A stretch of 32,463 nt of DNA, taken from the NCBI GenBank assembly GCA_964410065.1, contig CAYPFO010000037.1:1-32463 (forward strand), written 5' to 3'. Of this stretch, positions 1-7,067 are shown piece after piece. The notes below the pieces were generated by a model. The model was not told where the DNA came from, ran no database searches, and saw only the letters and a program-made list of their open reading frames with translations. The stretch's first letter is position 1; each line of letters starts with the position of its first letter. The DNA is from Serpens sp964410065. GTDB taxonomy: Bacteria > Pseudomonadota > Gammaproteobacteria > Pseudomonadales > Pseudomonadaceae. Both the position numbers and the translations under genes were made by a program.

Positions 1-32
1 CCCCATGTGAGAGTAGGTCATCGTCAAGCGCC
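1..32 (+). rRNA. rrf: 5S ribosomal RNA, 3' end (partial)
   Basis: The first ~32 bases match the conserved 3' end of pseudomonad 5S rRNA (CCCCATGTGAGAGTAGGTC followed by ATCGTCAAG). The 5' part and the rest of the rRNA operon lie outside the window. The exact mature 3' end cannot be fixed. It is immediately followed by a strong terminator hairpin, as expected at the end of an rRNA operon. Confidence 0.9.
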
Positions 33-39
33 TAACACC

Positions 40-73
40 AAAACCCCAATCCGCACACGCGGGTTGGGGTTTT
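40..73 (+). terminator. rRNA operon rho-independent terminator
   Basis: Inverted repeat with arms AAAACCCCAAtCCGC / GCGGGTTGGGGTTTT around a short ACAC-type loop, with the right arm ending in a T run. Its place a few bases after the 5S 3' end makes it the rRNA operon terminator. Confidence 0.9.
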
Positions 74-290
74 GTCTGTGCGCGCGAAAATGTGTAGAGG
101 CGCAAGCAAAGATCCCGCTACCCAAAATCTGTGCAAAATGGTGTTACGGCCAGCGTGAGCCCGGTAACAGGTGGGAACTCGAAGGCTAATCAAGTCAGTG
201 TGCGCACGACTATGGGTTGGCCTGTTTTGAGGGTGCAGCTGCCTATAGTGAATAGCCGTAAGAGTCTGCTGGCTATCACAAGGAAGATCC
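74..290. other. intergenic region between rRNA terminator and first secreted-protein gene
   Basis: About 217 bases without a convincing gene. The open frames crossing it on both strands have no start with a good ribosome-binding site and no recognisable product. The last part must carry the promoter and leader of the gene at 291; an AAGGA at 280-284 is its ribosome-binding site. I see no clear -35/-10 pair. Confidence 0.5.
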
Positions 291-1388
291 ATGCGCCCCC
301 ACACCTCCCCCGCCAAACGCCTTTTGGCCCTGCTTTGCGGTTGTGTTTTCAGCGCTGCCAGTCTGGCTGCTATGAAGCCGATGGACGACCGAGAGCTATC
401 GGATGTTTCTGGCCAGGCGCTGATCACCATGGATGCGCTGACTTACAGTGGATTCCAGTTCACCCGGATCAATCTGGGGGCCGAAATCGATGTGCTGACC
501 AATATGGAAGAGCTGCGCATGGGGGACTTCGACCGCACAGGTCTTCCAGGGTTGGCTTCCAACCAGTCGGCAGACATCCTGATCAACAACTTTGCCTTGG
601 GCCGGGTGCGCAACGCCAACACGCCTAATGCCACCATCGAAGCATTCAAGGTGCTCGACCCTTATATCGAATTCGCCTTCAAATCGAATGCTCAAGGCGT
701 ACGCGAAGTGGCAGGTTTGCGTTTGGGCTTTGGCCGCTCCATGGGTTACCTGTCGGGTGACATCTTGTCATTGACTGGAAAAATGGAGGGCAAGATTTAC
801 GGACCTGCGTCCATCGCTTATGAGTTTTATAAAAGTACCGCCGGTTGCGGCCTTGCCAACCTGATCAACTGTACAGCCCTGCTGCTGGCTGGGGATACAG
901 AGGTGTATGCCGGCGTGGAGCTGCTGCAGAATGGTACAGGCTACACTACCATTGATGGGGTGAAGCTCAACCGAGCTACCCACATTGGTGTTCCGGCTGG
1001 CAATTCCTTGCTGACCGATGAAAGTGGCTTGATTGCGGCACTTATCCCGACCTTGACAAAGGCAAGTGATTGTACTGCCTTGGGCCTGGTGACTTGTTTT
1101 CCGATCGCCAACTACAAAACCATCTACGTGGGTGACCCGACGAAAAGTAATATTCAGGAAGGTGGGGCAGCTGGGATTTTCTTTTCCTTGCAAAATCAAA
1201 ACGTGCCTTGGCAGGATTTGGCCAATGCGGGCAAATTTGTCGAGACGCAGCGTGGTGCGTTTGCCAACTTTGCCAAAACGGGGGAAGGTGCCAATGCGGT
1301 CTATCCGTTCTTGCTCAATCTCTATGACGCATTGCGGGGAACGGCGCGTGAGCCGACCTGTATAGGTGCGCAAGGCACAGGGTGCTGA
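291..1388 (+). CDS. secreted DUF6160-like protein 1 (365 aa)
   Basis: Start ATG at 291 is preceded by AAGGA six bases upstream. Residues 1-27 form a Sec signal peptide (basic start, hydrophobic core, ending SLAA). Right after it comes the signature MKPMDDRELSDVSGQA. That signature recalls a family (DUF6160-like, including FilA-type proteins of an Acinetobacter pilus-like system) in which L/MxDxELxxVxGQ follows the signal peptide. The mature part is rich in Gly, Asn and Thr with four Cys-containing stretches, typical of an exported beta-rich protein. The next two genes carry the same signature, one base and then ten bases downstream, so the three are probably co-transcribed. Function is unknown; surface or fimbria-related is inference only. 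Confidence 0.8.
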   Translation: MRPHTSPAKRLLALLCGCVFSAASLAAMKPMDDRELSDVSGQALITMDALTYSGFQFTRINLGAEIDVLTNMEELRMGDFDRTGLPGLASNQSADILINNFALGRVRNANTPNATIEAFKVLDPYIEFAFKSNAQGVREVAGLRLGFGRSMGYLSGDILSLTGKMEGKIYGPASIAYEFYKSTAGCGLANLINCTALLLAGDTEVYAGVELLQNGTGYTTIDGVKLNRATHIGVPAGNSLLTDESGLIAALIPTLTKASDCTALGLVTCFPIANYKTIYVGDPTKSNIQEGGAAGIFFSLQNQNVPWQDLANAGKFVETQRGAFANFAKTGEGANAVYPFLLNLYDALRGTAREPTCIGAQGTGC

Positions 1389-1389
1389 T

Positions 1390-2952
1390 ATGAGAGGGCA
1401 CACGCTGTGCTTGGCAATGTTGCTCTTTTCAAGCGGCTCGGGGTGGGCGATGCAGCCGCTCGATGATGAGCAAATGGGCGAAGTCAGTGGGGCGGGTATT
1501 GGTTTTTTCCTGGACGATTTTCTCTATGATCAGTCCACGGCCAATGCGCGACTCATTGGCATCAAGGATTCACAAAATTATCCTGTGACCATCGAGCTGG
1601 AAACGCTTTACGTCAAAGGTGCCAACAGCCAGCGTGGTGCTCTGGATATCCCGGCTGCGGTTGGCACCCCTCTGCATCCTTTCACGCTGAAAATTGTCGA
1701 TTTTTCTCTTGCGGGCTCCTTGCCACCAGGCATTCATGCTCTTCAGTTACGCACTCCCACTTGGACTGATCCGCTGAACGATACCCGTCAGTACGGTTTG
1801 TGGGCTTATTACCAAGGCTGTCTTTATGGTGAAGCCGGCTGCACGAACCCTGAACTTGCCGTCACCAAAATTGACGGGCAGTTGAGCGTGATGAATAACC
1901 AGAGCGAGCATCTGCATTTGCGGTATCTGAGTGGCGGGGGCTGGCTTGCATTAAAGCAGGGCATCGATGCAGATATGCAGCTCGTTCAAACCCGACAGAA
2001 TATTGTAGATGTAAAAACGAATGAATATGCCGCTGCCCGGACGGACATGACTAATAAGCATGCCGCTGCTCGAAACACTGGGACGTATCCAAAGCCTGCG
2101 TTAGGAGAGAAGTACTGGTGTGGTGATGTCTGTTCAAGCTTGCTGGTCCCTGACGTTCGTGCCTACAACGCATCAGTAGATGCGTTCAACAATAAAGGTG
2201 GGGAATTAATTGTTGCCCAGCAGGCCGTTGGTCAAGCCTGGGAGACGCTTCGCAATGGTTGGAGCCTGGCTCAGCGTATTGGTGATTACAACGAATACAG
2301 CGCATTGTGCGGAGTGCCCACTTCAACTGCTTATACCTGTACCGGTGGGCGGATCGGCAAGGCTCAGGGCGACCGCACCAGCCTGGTCATAGTTTCAACT
2401 GCGCTTAAAAATGGGCAGTCACGTGTCAAGGGCATGGATGTCGGTTTCAGGTCGACATTCAATGTGGCCTCTACTGCATGGAGCGGCAGCAGCAGTGCCG
2501 GCATAAGGGGGGCTACGACGACGCGCAGCGATTATTTCGCTCTTGATATCGAAGGCTTCACTTTGCACGGCTCGTACCTGAATATCTGGGGCGATGCAGA
2601 GGGGTTGGCAGGAGAAATTAGCCTTCAGCTCCATGCAGACAAAGTAATTGCCAGTGCGTGCCGCAACTGCACCGACCTTAATCGCCTGGTGGCGAAGAAC
2701 GTCTATTTGGATATCAATATCGGGCACGGCAAGTTGCAACCGTTGCATTTCAGTGTTTTTTCCGATGGTGAGTTACGCTTTAAATTGCCGGCGGTGACGT
2801 GGGCCAACCACCAGGAGTTTTATGCGCAGGTCCCTAAAAGCAACATCAGCGTCGGTAATGTGACTCTGAGCGGCGTTAATGTGGGCGCGCAGGCGATTCG
2901 GGGTTTGCGTCTCGACTATCTGGAAATGCGTACGGTTAACCTGCCGCGCTGA
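1390..2952 (+). CDS. secreted DUF6160-like protein 2 (520 aa)
   Basis: I chose the ATG at 1390, one base after the previous stop, because an AGGG lies a few bases upstream and the signal peptide (MRGHTLCLAMLLFSSGSGWA) starts there. The frame is open further upstream but those codons would precede the signal peptide. The mature N-terminus reads MQPLDDEQMGEVSGAG, the same signature as its neighbours. The protein is long, has paired cysteines (CLYGEAGC, CGDVC, CRNC) and an Ala/Lys-rich segment near residues 215-240 that interrupts the beta-rich sequence and may be helical. No enzyme motif is visible. Probably an exported or surface protein of the same system as the flanking genes. Confidence 0.8.
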   Translation: MRGHTLCLAMLLFSSGSGWAMQPLDDEQMGEVSGAGIGFFLDDFLYDQSTANARLIGIKDSQNYPVTIELETLYVKGANSQRGALDIPAAVGTPLHPFTLKIVDFSLAGSLPPGIHALQLRTPTWTDPLNDTRQYGLWAYYQGCLYGEAGCTNPELAVTKIDGQLSVMNNQSEHLHLRYLSGGGWLALKQGIDADMQLVQTRQNIVDVKTNEYAAARTDMTNKHAAARNTGTYPKPALGEKYWCGDVCSSLLVPDVRAYNASVDAFNNKGGELIVAQQAVGQAWETLRNGWSLAQRIGDYNEYSALCGVPTSTAYTCTGGRIGKAQGDRTSLVIVSTALKNGQSRVKGMDVGFRSTFNVASTAWSGSSSAGIRGATTTRSDYFALDIEGFTLHGSYLNIWGDAEGLAGEISLQLHADKVIASACRNCTDLNRLVAKNVYLDINIGHGKLQPLHFSVFSDGELRFKLPAVTWANHQEFYAQVPKSNISVGNVTLSGVNVGAQAIRGLRLDYLEMRTVNLPR

Positions 2953-2962
2953 GGATCCATCA

Positions 2963-3460
2963 ATGCATCGATTACTAGCCAGCATCGTGCTGGGCTGCTC
3001 TTCCTTATTGGCTTGGGCGGACCTGCGTCCTTTAGCGGAGGACGAGCTGGGTGCGGTCAGTGGGCAGGATGGCATAAGCCTCAGTGCTTCGGTGACCTTC
3101 AATGCCAATCCAGGCCTGACTCGCTGTGCTGGAGGGTGTGGGGCGCGTATTGCCATTAATCCAGGACGGAGCGCCGGCTTTATTATCATCGACAACATCA
3201 AAGGCACGTTCAGTTTTGATGGCGTCACGCTGGATATCGTCAAGATTGACAGTGGTTTCAATGGTGAAGGGGCCCAGTTCAATGGCGAGGCACTCAGAAT
3301 TGGGCTCCGAGAGGCACGTTTTACCAATGCGCAGTACTCCCTGTCAGGTGCCAACCAGGCGAGTCAGGGGGCTGGTCTGCAGCAGCATGATCTCTTTACC
3401 TATCAGGTGGATGGTGCGGTTCGCCTACAAGGCAACCTGTATGTCTTTCCCGCCCCCTGA
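2963..3460 (+). CDS. secreted DUF6160-like protein 3 (165 aa)
   Basis: ATG at 2963 is preceded by GAGGA at 2951-2955 and opens a signal peptide (MHRLLASIVLGCSSLLAWA). The mature N-terminus DLRPLAEDELGAVSGQDG is the most canonical copy of the signature shared by the three tandem genes. The rest (about 145 residues) is Gly/Asn/Ser-rich, with a CAGGC pair, and is predicted to be a beta-structured exported protein. It is much shorter than its two upstream neighbours, ten bases downstream of the second, and ends the run. Function unknown. Confidence 0.8.
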   Translation: MHRLLASIVLGCSSLLAWADLRPLAEDELGAVSGQDGISLSASVTFNANPGLTRCAGGCGARIAINPGRSAGFIIIDNIKGTFSFDGVTLDIVKIDSGFNGEGAQFNGEALRIGLREARFTNAQYSLSGANQASQGAGLQQHDLFTYQVDGAVRLQGNLYVFPAP

Positions 3461-3602
3461 TTCGCTCGCTTGCCGTACCCTCTGACGGCGCGCGACTCCT
3501 GCCGCTTTCCCCACGCGGCATTTCCGGCCACAATTCATGTATTGAATGCGCTGTGGTATCAGCGTTGACGCATTCGCTTGAGTTCAGGGCCAAGGAGTCG
3601 AC

Positions 3603-5150
3603 ATGAGCAACAATGACCGCGTGATTATTTTCGACACCACGTTGCGTGATGGCGAACAGAGTCCTGGCGCCTCGATGACCGGGGAAGAAAAGCTGCGCAT
3701 CGCCAAGGCCTTGGAGCGGTTGCGTGTTGATGTTATTGAAGCGGGCTTCGCGATTGCCAGCCCTGGTGACTTCGCAGCGGTCAAGACGATTGCCGACACT
3801 ATTCAGGACAGTACCGTGTGCAGCCTGGCCCGTGCCGTCGACGCGGATATCGAGCGTGCTGCACAAGCGCTCAAGGGCGCCAACTCCGGCCGGATTCACA
3901 CCTTTATCGCCACCAGCCCCATTCATATGCAATACAAGCTGCGTATGCAGCCTGACCAGGTTGTCGAGCAGGCCGTACGAGCGGTGAAAAAGGCTCGCAG
4001 CCTGTGTGCCGATGTAGAGTTTTCCTGTGAAGATGCTGGCCGGTCCGACATCGATTTTCTTTGCCGCATCGTTGAGGCCGCCATTGATGCCGGTGCGCGA
4101 ACGATCAATATCCCCGATACCGTCGGCTACGCCATCCCCCATCAGTATGGCGAGCTGATCACGCAACTGCTGACGCGTATTCCCAATGCCGACAAGGCGG
4201 TGTTCTCGGTGCATTGCCATAATGACCTCGGCCTGGCGGTAGCCAACTCGCTGGCCGCCGTGGTGGCGGGTGCCCGTCAGGTGGAGTGCACCATTAACGG
4301 CTTAGGCGAACGGGCCGGCAACGCCGCGCTGGAAGAAATCGTCATGGCGATCAAGACTCGCCAGGATCTGCTAGGCGTACACACCCGCATCGAGACTGAA
4401 CATATTCTCAGCGCTTCACGGCTGGTTTCTGGTATTACCGGCTTTCCGGTCCAGCCGAACAAGGCCATTGTGGGCGCCAATGCGTTTGCTCACGAGTCCG
4501 GTATTCACCAGGATGGCGTGCTCAAGCATCGCGAGACCTATGAAATCATGTCGGCGCAATCGGTCGGCTGGAATGCCAACAAGATGGTCATGGGCAAGCA
4601 CTCCGGACGTGCTGCTTTCCGCTCCCGTCTGGATGAACTCGGCATCGCGCTGGCGGAGGATGAGCTGAACGCCGCGTTTGCGCGATTCAAGGATCTGGCT
4701 GACAAGAAACATGAAATCTTCGATGAAGATTTGCAGGCGCTGGTGACCGACACGCTGACTGAGGAAACTCCCGAACACTTCAGGCTGGTCAGCCTGGAGG
4801 TGGCCAGCAAGACCGGCGAAGTGCCGCACGCCCGTCTGATCCTTGCTGTCGACGGACACAAGCAGGCTGCGGATGCCCAGGGTTCGGGCCCGGTTGATGC
4901 GACGTTCAAGGCCATCGAAAGCATTGCGGGTTCGCAGGCCACCCTGCAACTGTATTCGGTCAATGCGATCACCCAGGGTACGGACTCCCAAGGCGAGGTC
5001 ACGGTGCGTCTTGAAAAAGGCGGGCGTATCGTCAATGGCAATGGTGCCGATACCGATATCGTGGTGGCGTCTGCCAAGGCTTATCTGAATGCCTTGAACC
5101 TGATGCAGGCCCGTGTACTCCGCGCTCATCCGCAGGTGGAAGGAATTTGA
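3603..5150 (+). CDS. leuA: 2-isopropylmalate synthase
   Basis: Condenses acetyl-CoA with 2-oxoisovalerate to 2-isopropylmalate, the first committed step of leucine synthesis. The 515-residue length and organisation match the E. coli-type LeuA: an HMGL-like TIM barrel starting at DTTLRDGEQSPGAS (catalytic Arg15, Asp16), the metal-binding HCHNDLG (His204, His206), the NGLGERAGNAALEE stretch and HESGIHQDG, followed by the LeuA dimer/allosteric domain (roughly 370-515) for leucine feedback. The start has AAGGAG five bases upstream. Its stop overlaps the TTG start of holD, so the two are translationally coupled. From memory, many pseudomonads carry a longer (~556 aa) LeuA type elsewhere, so this may be a second isoform; citramalate or homocitrate synthase activity is less likely. 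Confidence 0.9.
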   Translation: MSNNDRVIIFDTTLRDGEQSPGASMTGEEKLRIAKALERLRVDVIEAGFAIASPGDFAAVKTIADTIQDSTVCSLARAVDADIERAAQALKGANSGRIHTFIATSPIHMQYKLRMQPDQVVEQAVRAVKKARSLCADVEFSCEDAGRSDIDFLCRIVEAAIDAGARTINIPDTVGYAIPHQYGELITQLLTRIPNADKAVFSVHCHNDLGLAVANSLAAVVAGARQVECTINGLGERAGNAALEEIVMAIKTRQDLLGVHTRIETEHILSASRLVSGITGFPVQPNKAIVGANAFAHESGIHQDGVLKHRETYEIMSAQSVGWNANKMVMGKHSGRAAFRSRLDELGIALAEDELNAAFARFKDLADKKHEIFDEDLQALVTDTLTEETPEHFRLVSLEVASKTGEVPHARLILAVDGHKQAADAQGSGPVDATFKAIESIAGSQATLQLYSVNAITQGTDSQGEVTVRLEKGGRIVNGNGADTDIVVASAKAYLNALNLMQARVLRAHPQVEGI

Positions 5151-5965
5151 TCAGCGAAACAGGGCGCCGCGCCTACCTCAACGCGATGCAGATCGACACC
5201 TGGCTTCCGCGTGTGGTGTTGCCTCATGCGGCTCCCTCGAATCCGACTGTGTTGGCAGTGCTTCCGGTCGCCAGGGTTGAAGTGCGTGCTGCGCCTGTGC
5301 CATCGCCTGGGCGTGATGAGCGAGTTGCCGCCCCTGTGCAAGAAGTGGCACGCCTTCCCAATACAGGCCCGCAGTCTGTGCAGCAGTTGCGCGAGAGCAT
5401 TCGGCCAGCGGCTGGCCAGGCGGTAGTGGAGAACGCGGTTTCGACCGAAATACGCGTCGAGCCCGCGCCTGTTGCGGTTGCACCTCCTCGATTCTCGTTG
5501 CAATTGTTGCGTGCCGGCACTTGTCTTGTGCTGGTCGAGTTGCCAACCGGCGAAAGTTTCCAAAGTCGAGACCCCGGCTATTTGCTGCTGCGTGATTTGC
5601 TGCGCGCCGCTGGCCTTCCTGACAGCCCACAGATGGTGGGCGAGCCGGTGCGCTGGCCCTTGCTGATGCGTGGCCAGTTGGAGCAAGGCCCCGACGAAGC
5701 GCGCGATTTCGTGCAGAGCTTCATCGCGACCCAAATGGCTGAAGATGAGCAGCCCTGTGCGTGCCTGTGGCTGATCGGCGCCCCGGCTATACGCTTTGCT
5801 GGCGAAGTCGACGAGCAGGCATTCCATCGCGAGTTGCAAATCGAAGGATTGGGTGCTGCCTGGACACTGCCCGGGCTCGAGCTGCTGATGGACGAACCTG
5901 TGCGCAAGCGAGAGCTTTGGCACTCGATGCGCCGGGTAATGCGTCGTTGGCACGTTATGCATTGA
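5147..5965 (+). CDS. holD: DNA polymerase III psi subunit (pseudomonad type)
   Basis: The psi subunit links the clamp-loader complex to chi and SSB. The N-terminus (R7, Y10, L11, M14, I16, W19, R22) matches the chi-binding peptide pattern R..YL..M.I..W..R of HolD. A Pro/Ala/Val-rich linker follows (about 30-110), then a C-terminal globular domain (about 118-272) ending in KRELWHSMRRVMRRW. At 272 aa it is about twice the length of E. coli psi, as described for the cryptic pseudomonad psi subunit. It lies directly upstream of rimI, as in E. coli and P. aeruginosa. The start is TTG at 5147, overlapping the leuA stop; a downstream ATG would delete the conserved chi-binding motif. An AGGA lies unusually close to the start, with a GGA slightly further upstream. 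Confidence 0.82.
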   Translation: MISETGRRAYLNAMQIDTWLPRVVLPHAAPSNPTVLAVLPVARVEVRAAPVPSPGRDERVAAPVQEVARLPNTGPQSVQQLRESIRPAAGQAVVENAVSTEIRVEPAPVAVAPPRFSLQLLRAGTCLVLVELPTGESFQSRDPGYLLLRDLLRAAGLPDSPQMVGEPVRWPLLMRGQLEQGPDEARDFVQSFIATQMAEDEQPCACLWLIGAPAIRFAGEVDEQAFHRELQIEGLGAAWTLPGLELLMDEPVRKRELWHSMRRVMRRWHVMH

Positions 5966-6002
5966 ACCCACTTTCTTCAGGCTCTTGAGTAGTGTGCCCA
6001 TC

Positions 6003-6455
6003 ATGAGTAACACCCTGCATTTCCGCCCCATGACCGAGGCGGACGTTGACGCTGTGCTGGCCATCGAACAAGCCGCCTTTAGCCATCCCTGGACGCGAGG
6101 CCTGTATGTCGATGCGGTGAAATCCTATGACTGCTGGGTGATGTTCCAGGGAGAGCAGCAGGTCGGCCATGGCGTGATCGACCTGATACTCGATGAAGCG
6201 CACTTGCTGAATATCACCATTGACCCGGCGTATCAGGGACGAGGCCTGGGGTTGGCGTTGCTCGAACACTTGATGAGCCGCGCCCAGCAGCGTGGCGGCC
6301 AGGAGTGTTTTCTGGAGGTGCGGGCCTCGAACCAGTCGGCTTACCGATTGTATGAGCGCTTCGGCTTCAATGAGATTGGCCGGCGCCGCAACTATTATCC
6401 GGCGCCGGGGGGGGGGGAAGATGCCTTGGTGATGGCCTGTACGTTGCTCGATTGA
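6003..6455 (+). CDS. rimI: ribosomal protein S18-alanine N-acetyltransferase
   Basis: GNAT-fold enzyme that acetylates the N-terminal alanine of ribosomal protein S18. The 150-residue protein has the RimI order: FRPMTEAD start, AFSHPWT (residues 26-31), the acetyl-CoA loop YQGRGLG (77-83), EVRASNQSAYRLYERFGF (105-122) with the Asn and Tyr typical of this subfamily, and RRNYYPAP near 128-135. ATG at 6003 is preferred over in-frame TTG/GTG codons upstream because the family begins there. It follows holD by 37 bases. An oddity is a run of eleven G at 6407-6417 coding for Gly136-138 and its flanks; slippage would replace the last 12-14 residues. The 3' end lies one base from the convergent gene. 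Confidence 0.92.
   Translation: MSNTLHFRPMTEADVDAVLAIEQAAFSHPWTRGLYVDAVKSYDCWVMFQGEQQVGHGVIDLILDEAHLLNITIDPAYQGRGLGLALLEHLMSRAQQRGGQECFLEVRASNQSAYRLYERFGFNEIGRRRNYYPAPGGGEDALVMACTLLD
6407..6417 (+). repeat. G11 homopolymer tract inside rimI
   Basis: Eleven consecutive G in the coding strand of rimI (codons ccG GGG GGG GGG Gaa). The frame is intact as given. Tracts of this length are prone to slipped-strand mispairing and also to sequencing error. Confidence 0.9.
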
Positions 6456-6456
6456 G

Positions 6457-6948
6457 CTATTTGCTGCCCTTGCGAGGCGGGTTATGGTCTGCTGGATCAT
6501 CCCCCTTGGGGATAGGCTCCTCACCCGGAGGGGTTTCCGGCTCGCCATCCAGGGGTAATACCTGTGCCAGTTCGGCTTCGTCCAGCCCGTAGCCGCCGCC
6601 TATTTCGCTGCCTTGGACCACACTCAACGACTCATCCGCGGCACGTCCGTGTCCACGCTCGTTGGGTGAACGCGCCCCGCTTTCGTCATACAAGGTTTCG
6701 GGGCTGAGGTCATCCTGAGTGATGCCATCCTCGTGGACATCCGGGCCGAGCGCCTCGCCACCGGTCATGCCCGCTTCACGGACGCGCTTGGGGGGAAATC
6801 TGTCGCGCAGCTCTTCGTCTGACAAGCGCTCGCCGGTACGCCCCAGCCGCTCATCGCCTGTATTGAAATCCAGCTGCTCAATGGATCCCATGCGGTCCTC
6901 CATGTCGTCGATTTCCTGAGGAACATAGGGTTTGTCTTTATCGTTCAT
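6457..6948 (-). CDS. conserved acidic hydrophilic protein (163 aa, PA4677-like)
   Basis: No signal peptide, membrane segment or cysteine is visible. The protein is highly acidic, rich in Asp, Glu, Gly and Pro (MNDKDKPYVPQEIDDMEDRM at the start, PKGDDPADHNPPRKGSK at the end) and is likely disordered. A GGGAG ribosome-binding site lies just upstream of the ATG at 6948. The position, convergent with rimI, matches what I recall of P. aeruginosa next to PA4678 (rimI). Pseudomonad homologues are sometimes labelled 'phosphotransferase system, HPr-related', but I see no HPr fold or active-site histidine motif to support that. Treat as function unknown. Confidence 0.75.
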   Translation of the reverse strand: MNDKDKPYVPQEIDDMEDRMGSIEQLDFNTGDERLGRTGERLSDEELRDRFPPKRVREAGMTGGEALGPDVHEDGITQDDLSPETLYDESGARSPNERGHGRAADESLSVVQGSEIGGGYGLDEAELAQVLPLDGEPETPPGEEPIPKGDDPADHNPPRKGSK

Positions 6949-7067
6949 GACCGGCTCCCGCCAAGGGGTTTGTTGGTGTGGACCGGTTGAAGGTGGGATG
7001 ATTCCGACCGAGTGTCGGCAGTTGGCCAGCCGATCACGAATCTCAGCAGTTGTTTACAAGGATTTTC

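Noticed and set aside
131..628. 165-aa forward frame overlapping the first secreted-protein gene
   Set aside because: It is a shadow in another frame: no ribosome-binding site, Arg/Gly/Pro-rich sequence, and the 291 frame has a signal peptide and family signature.
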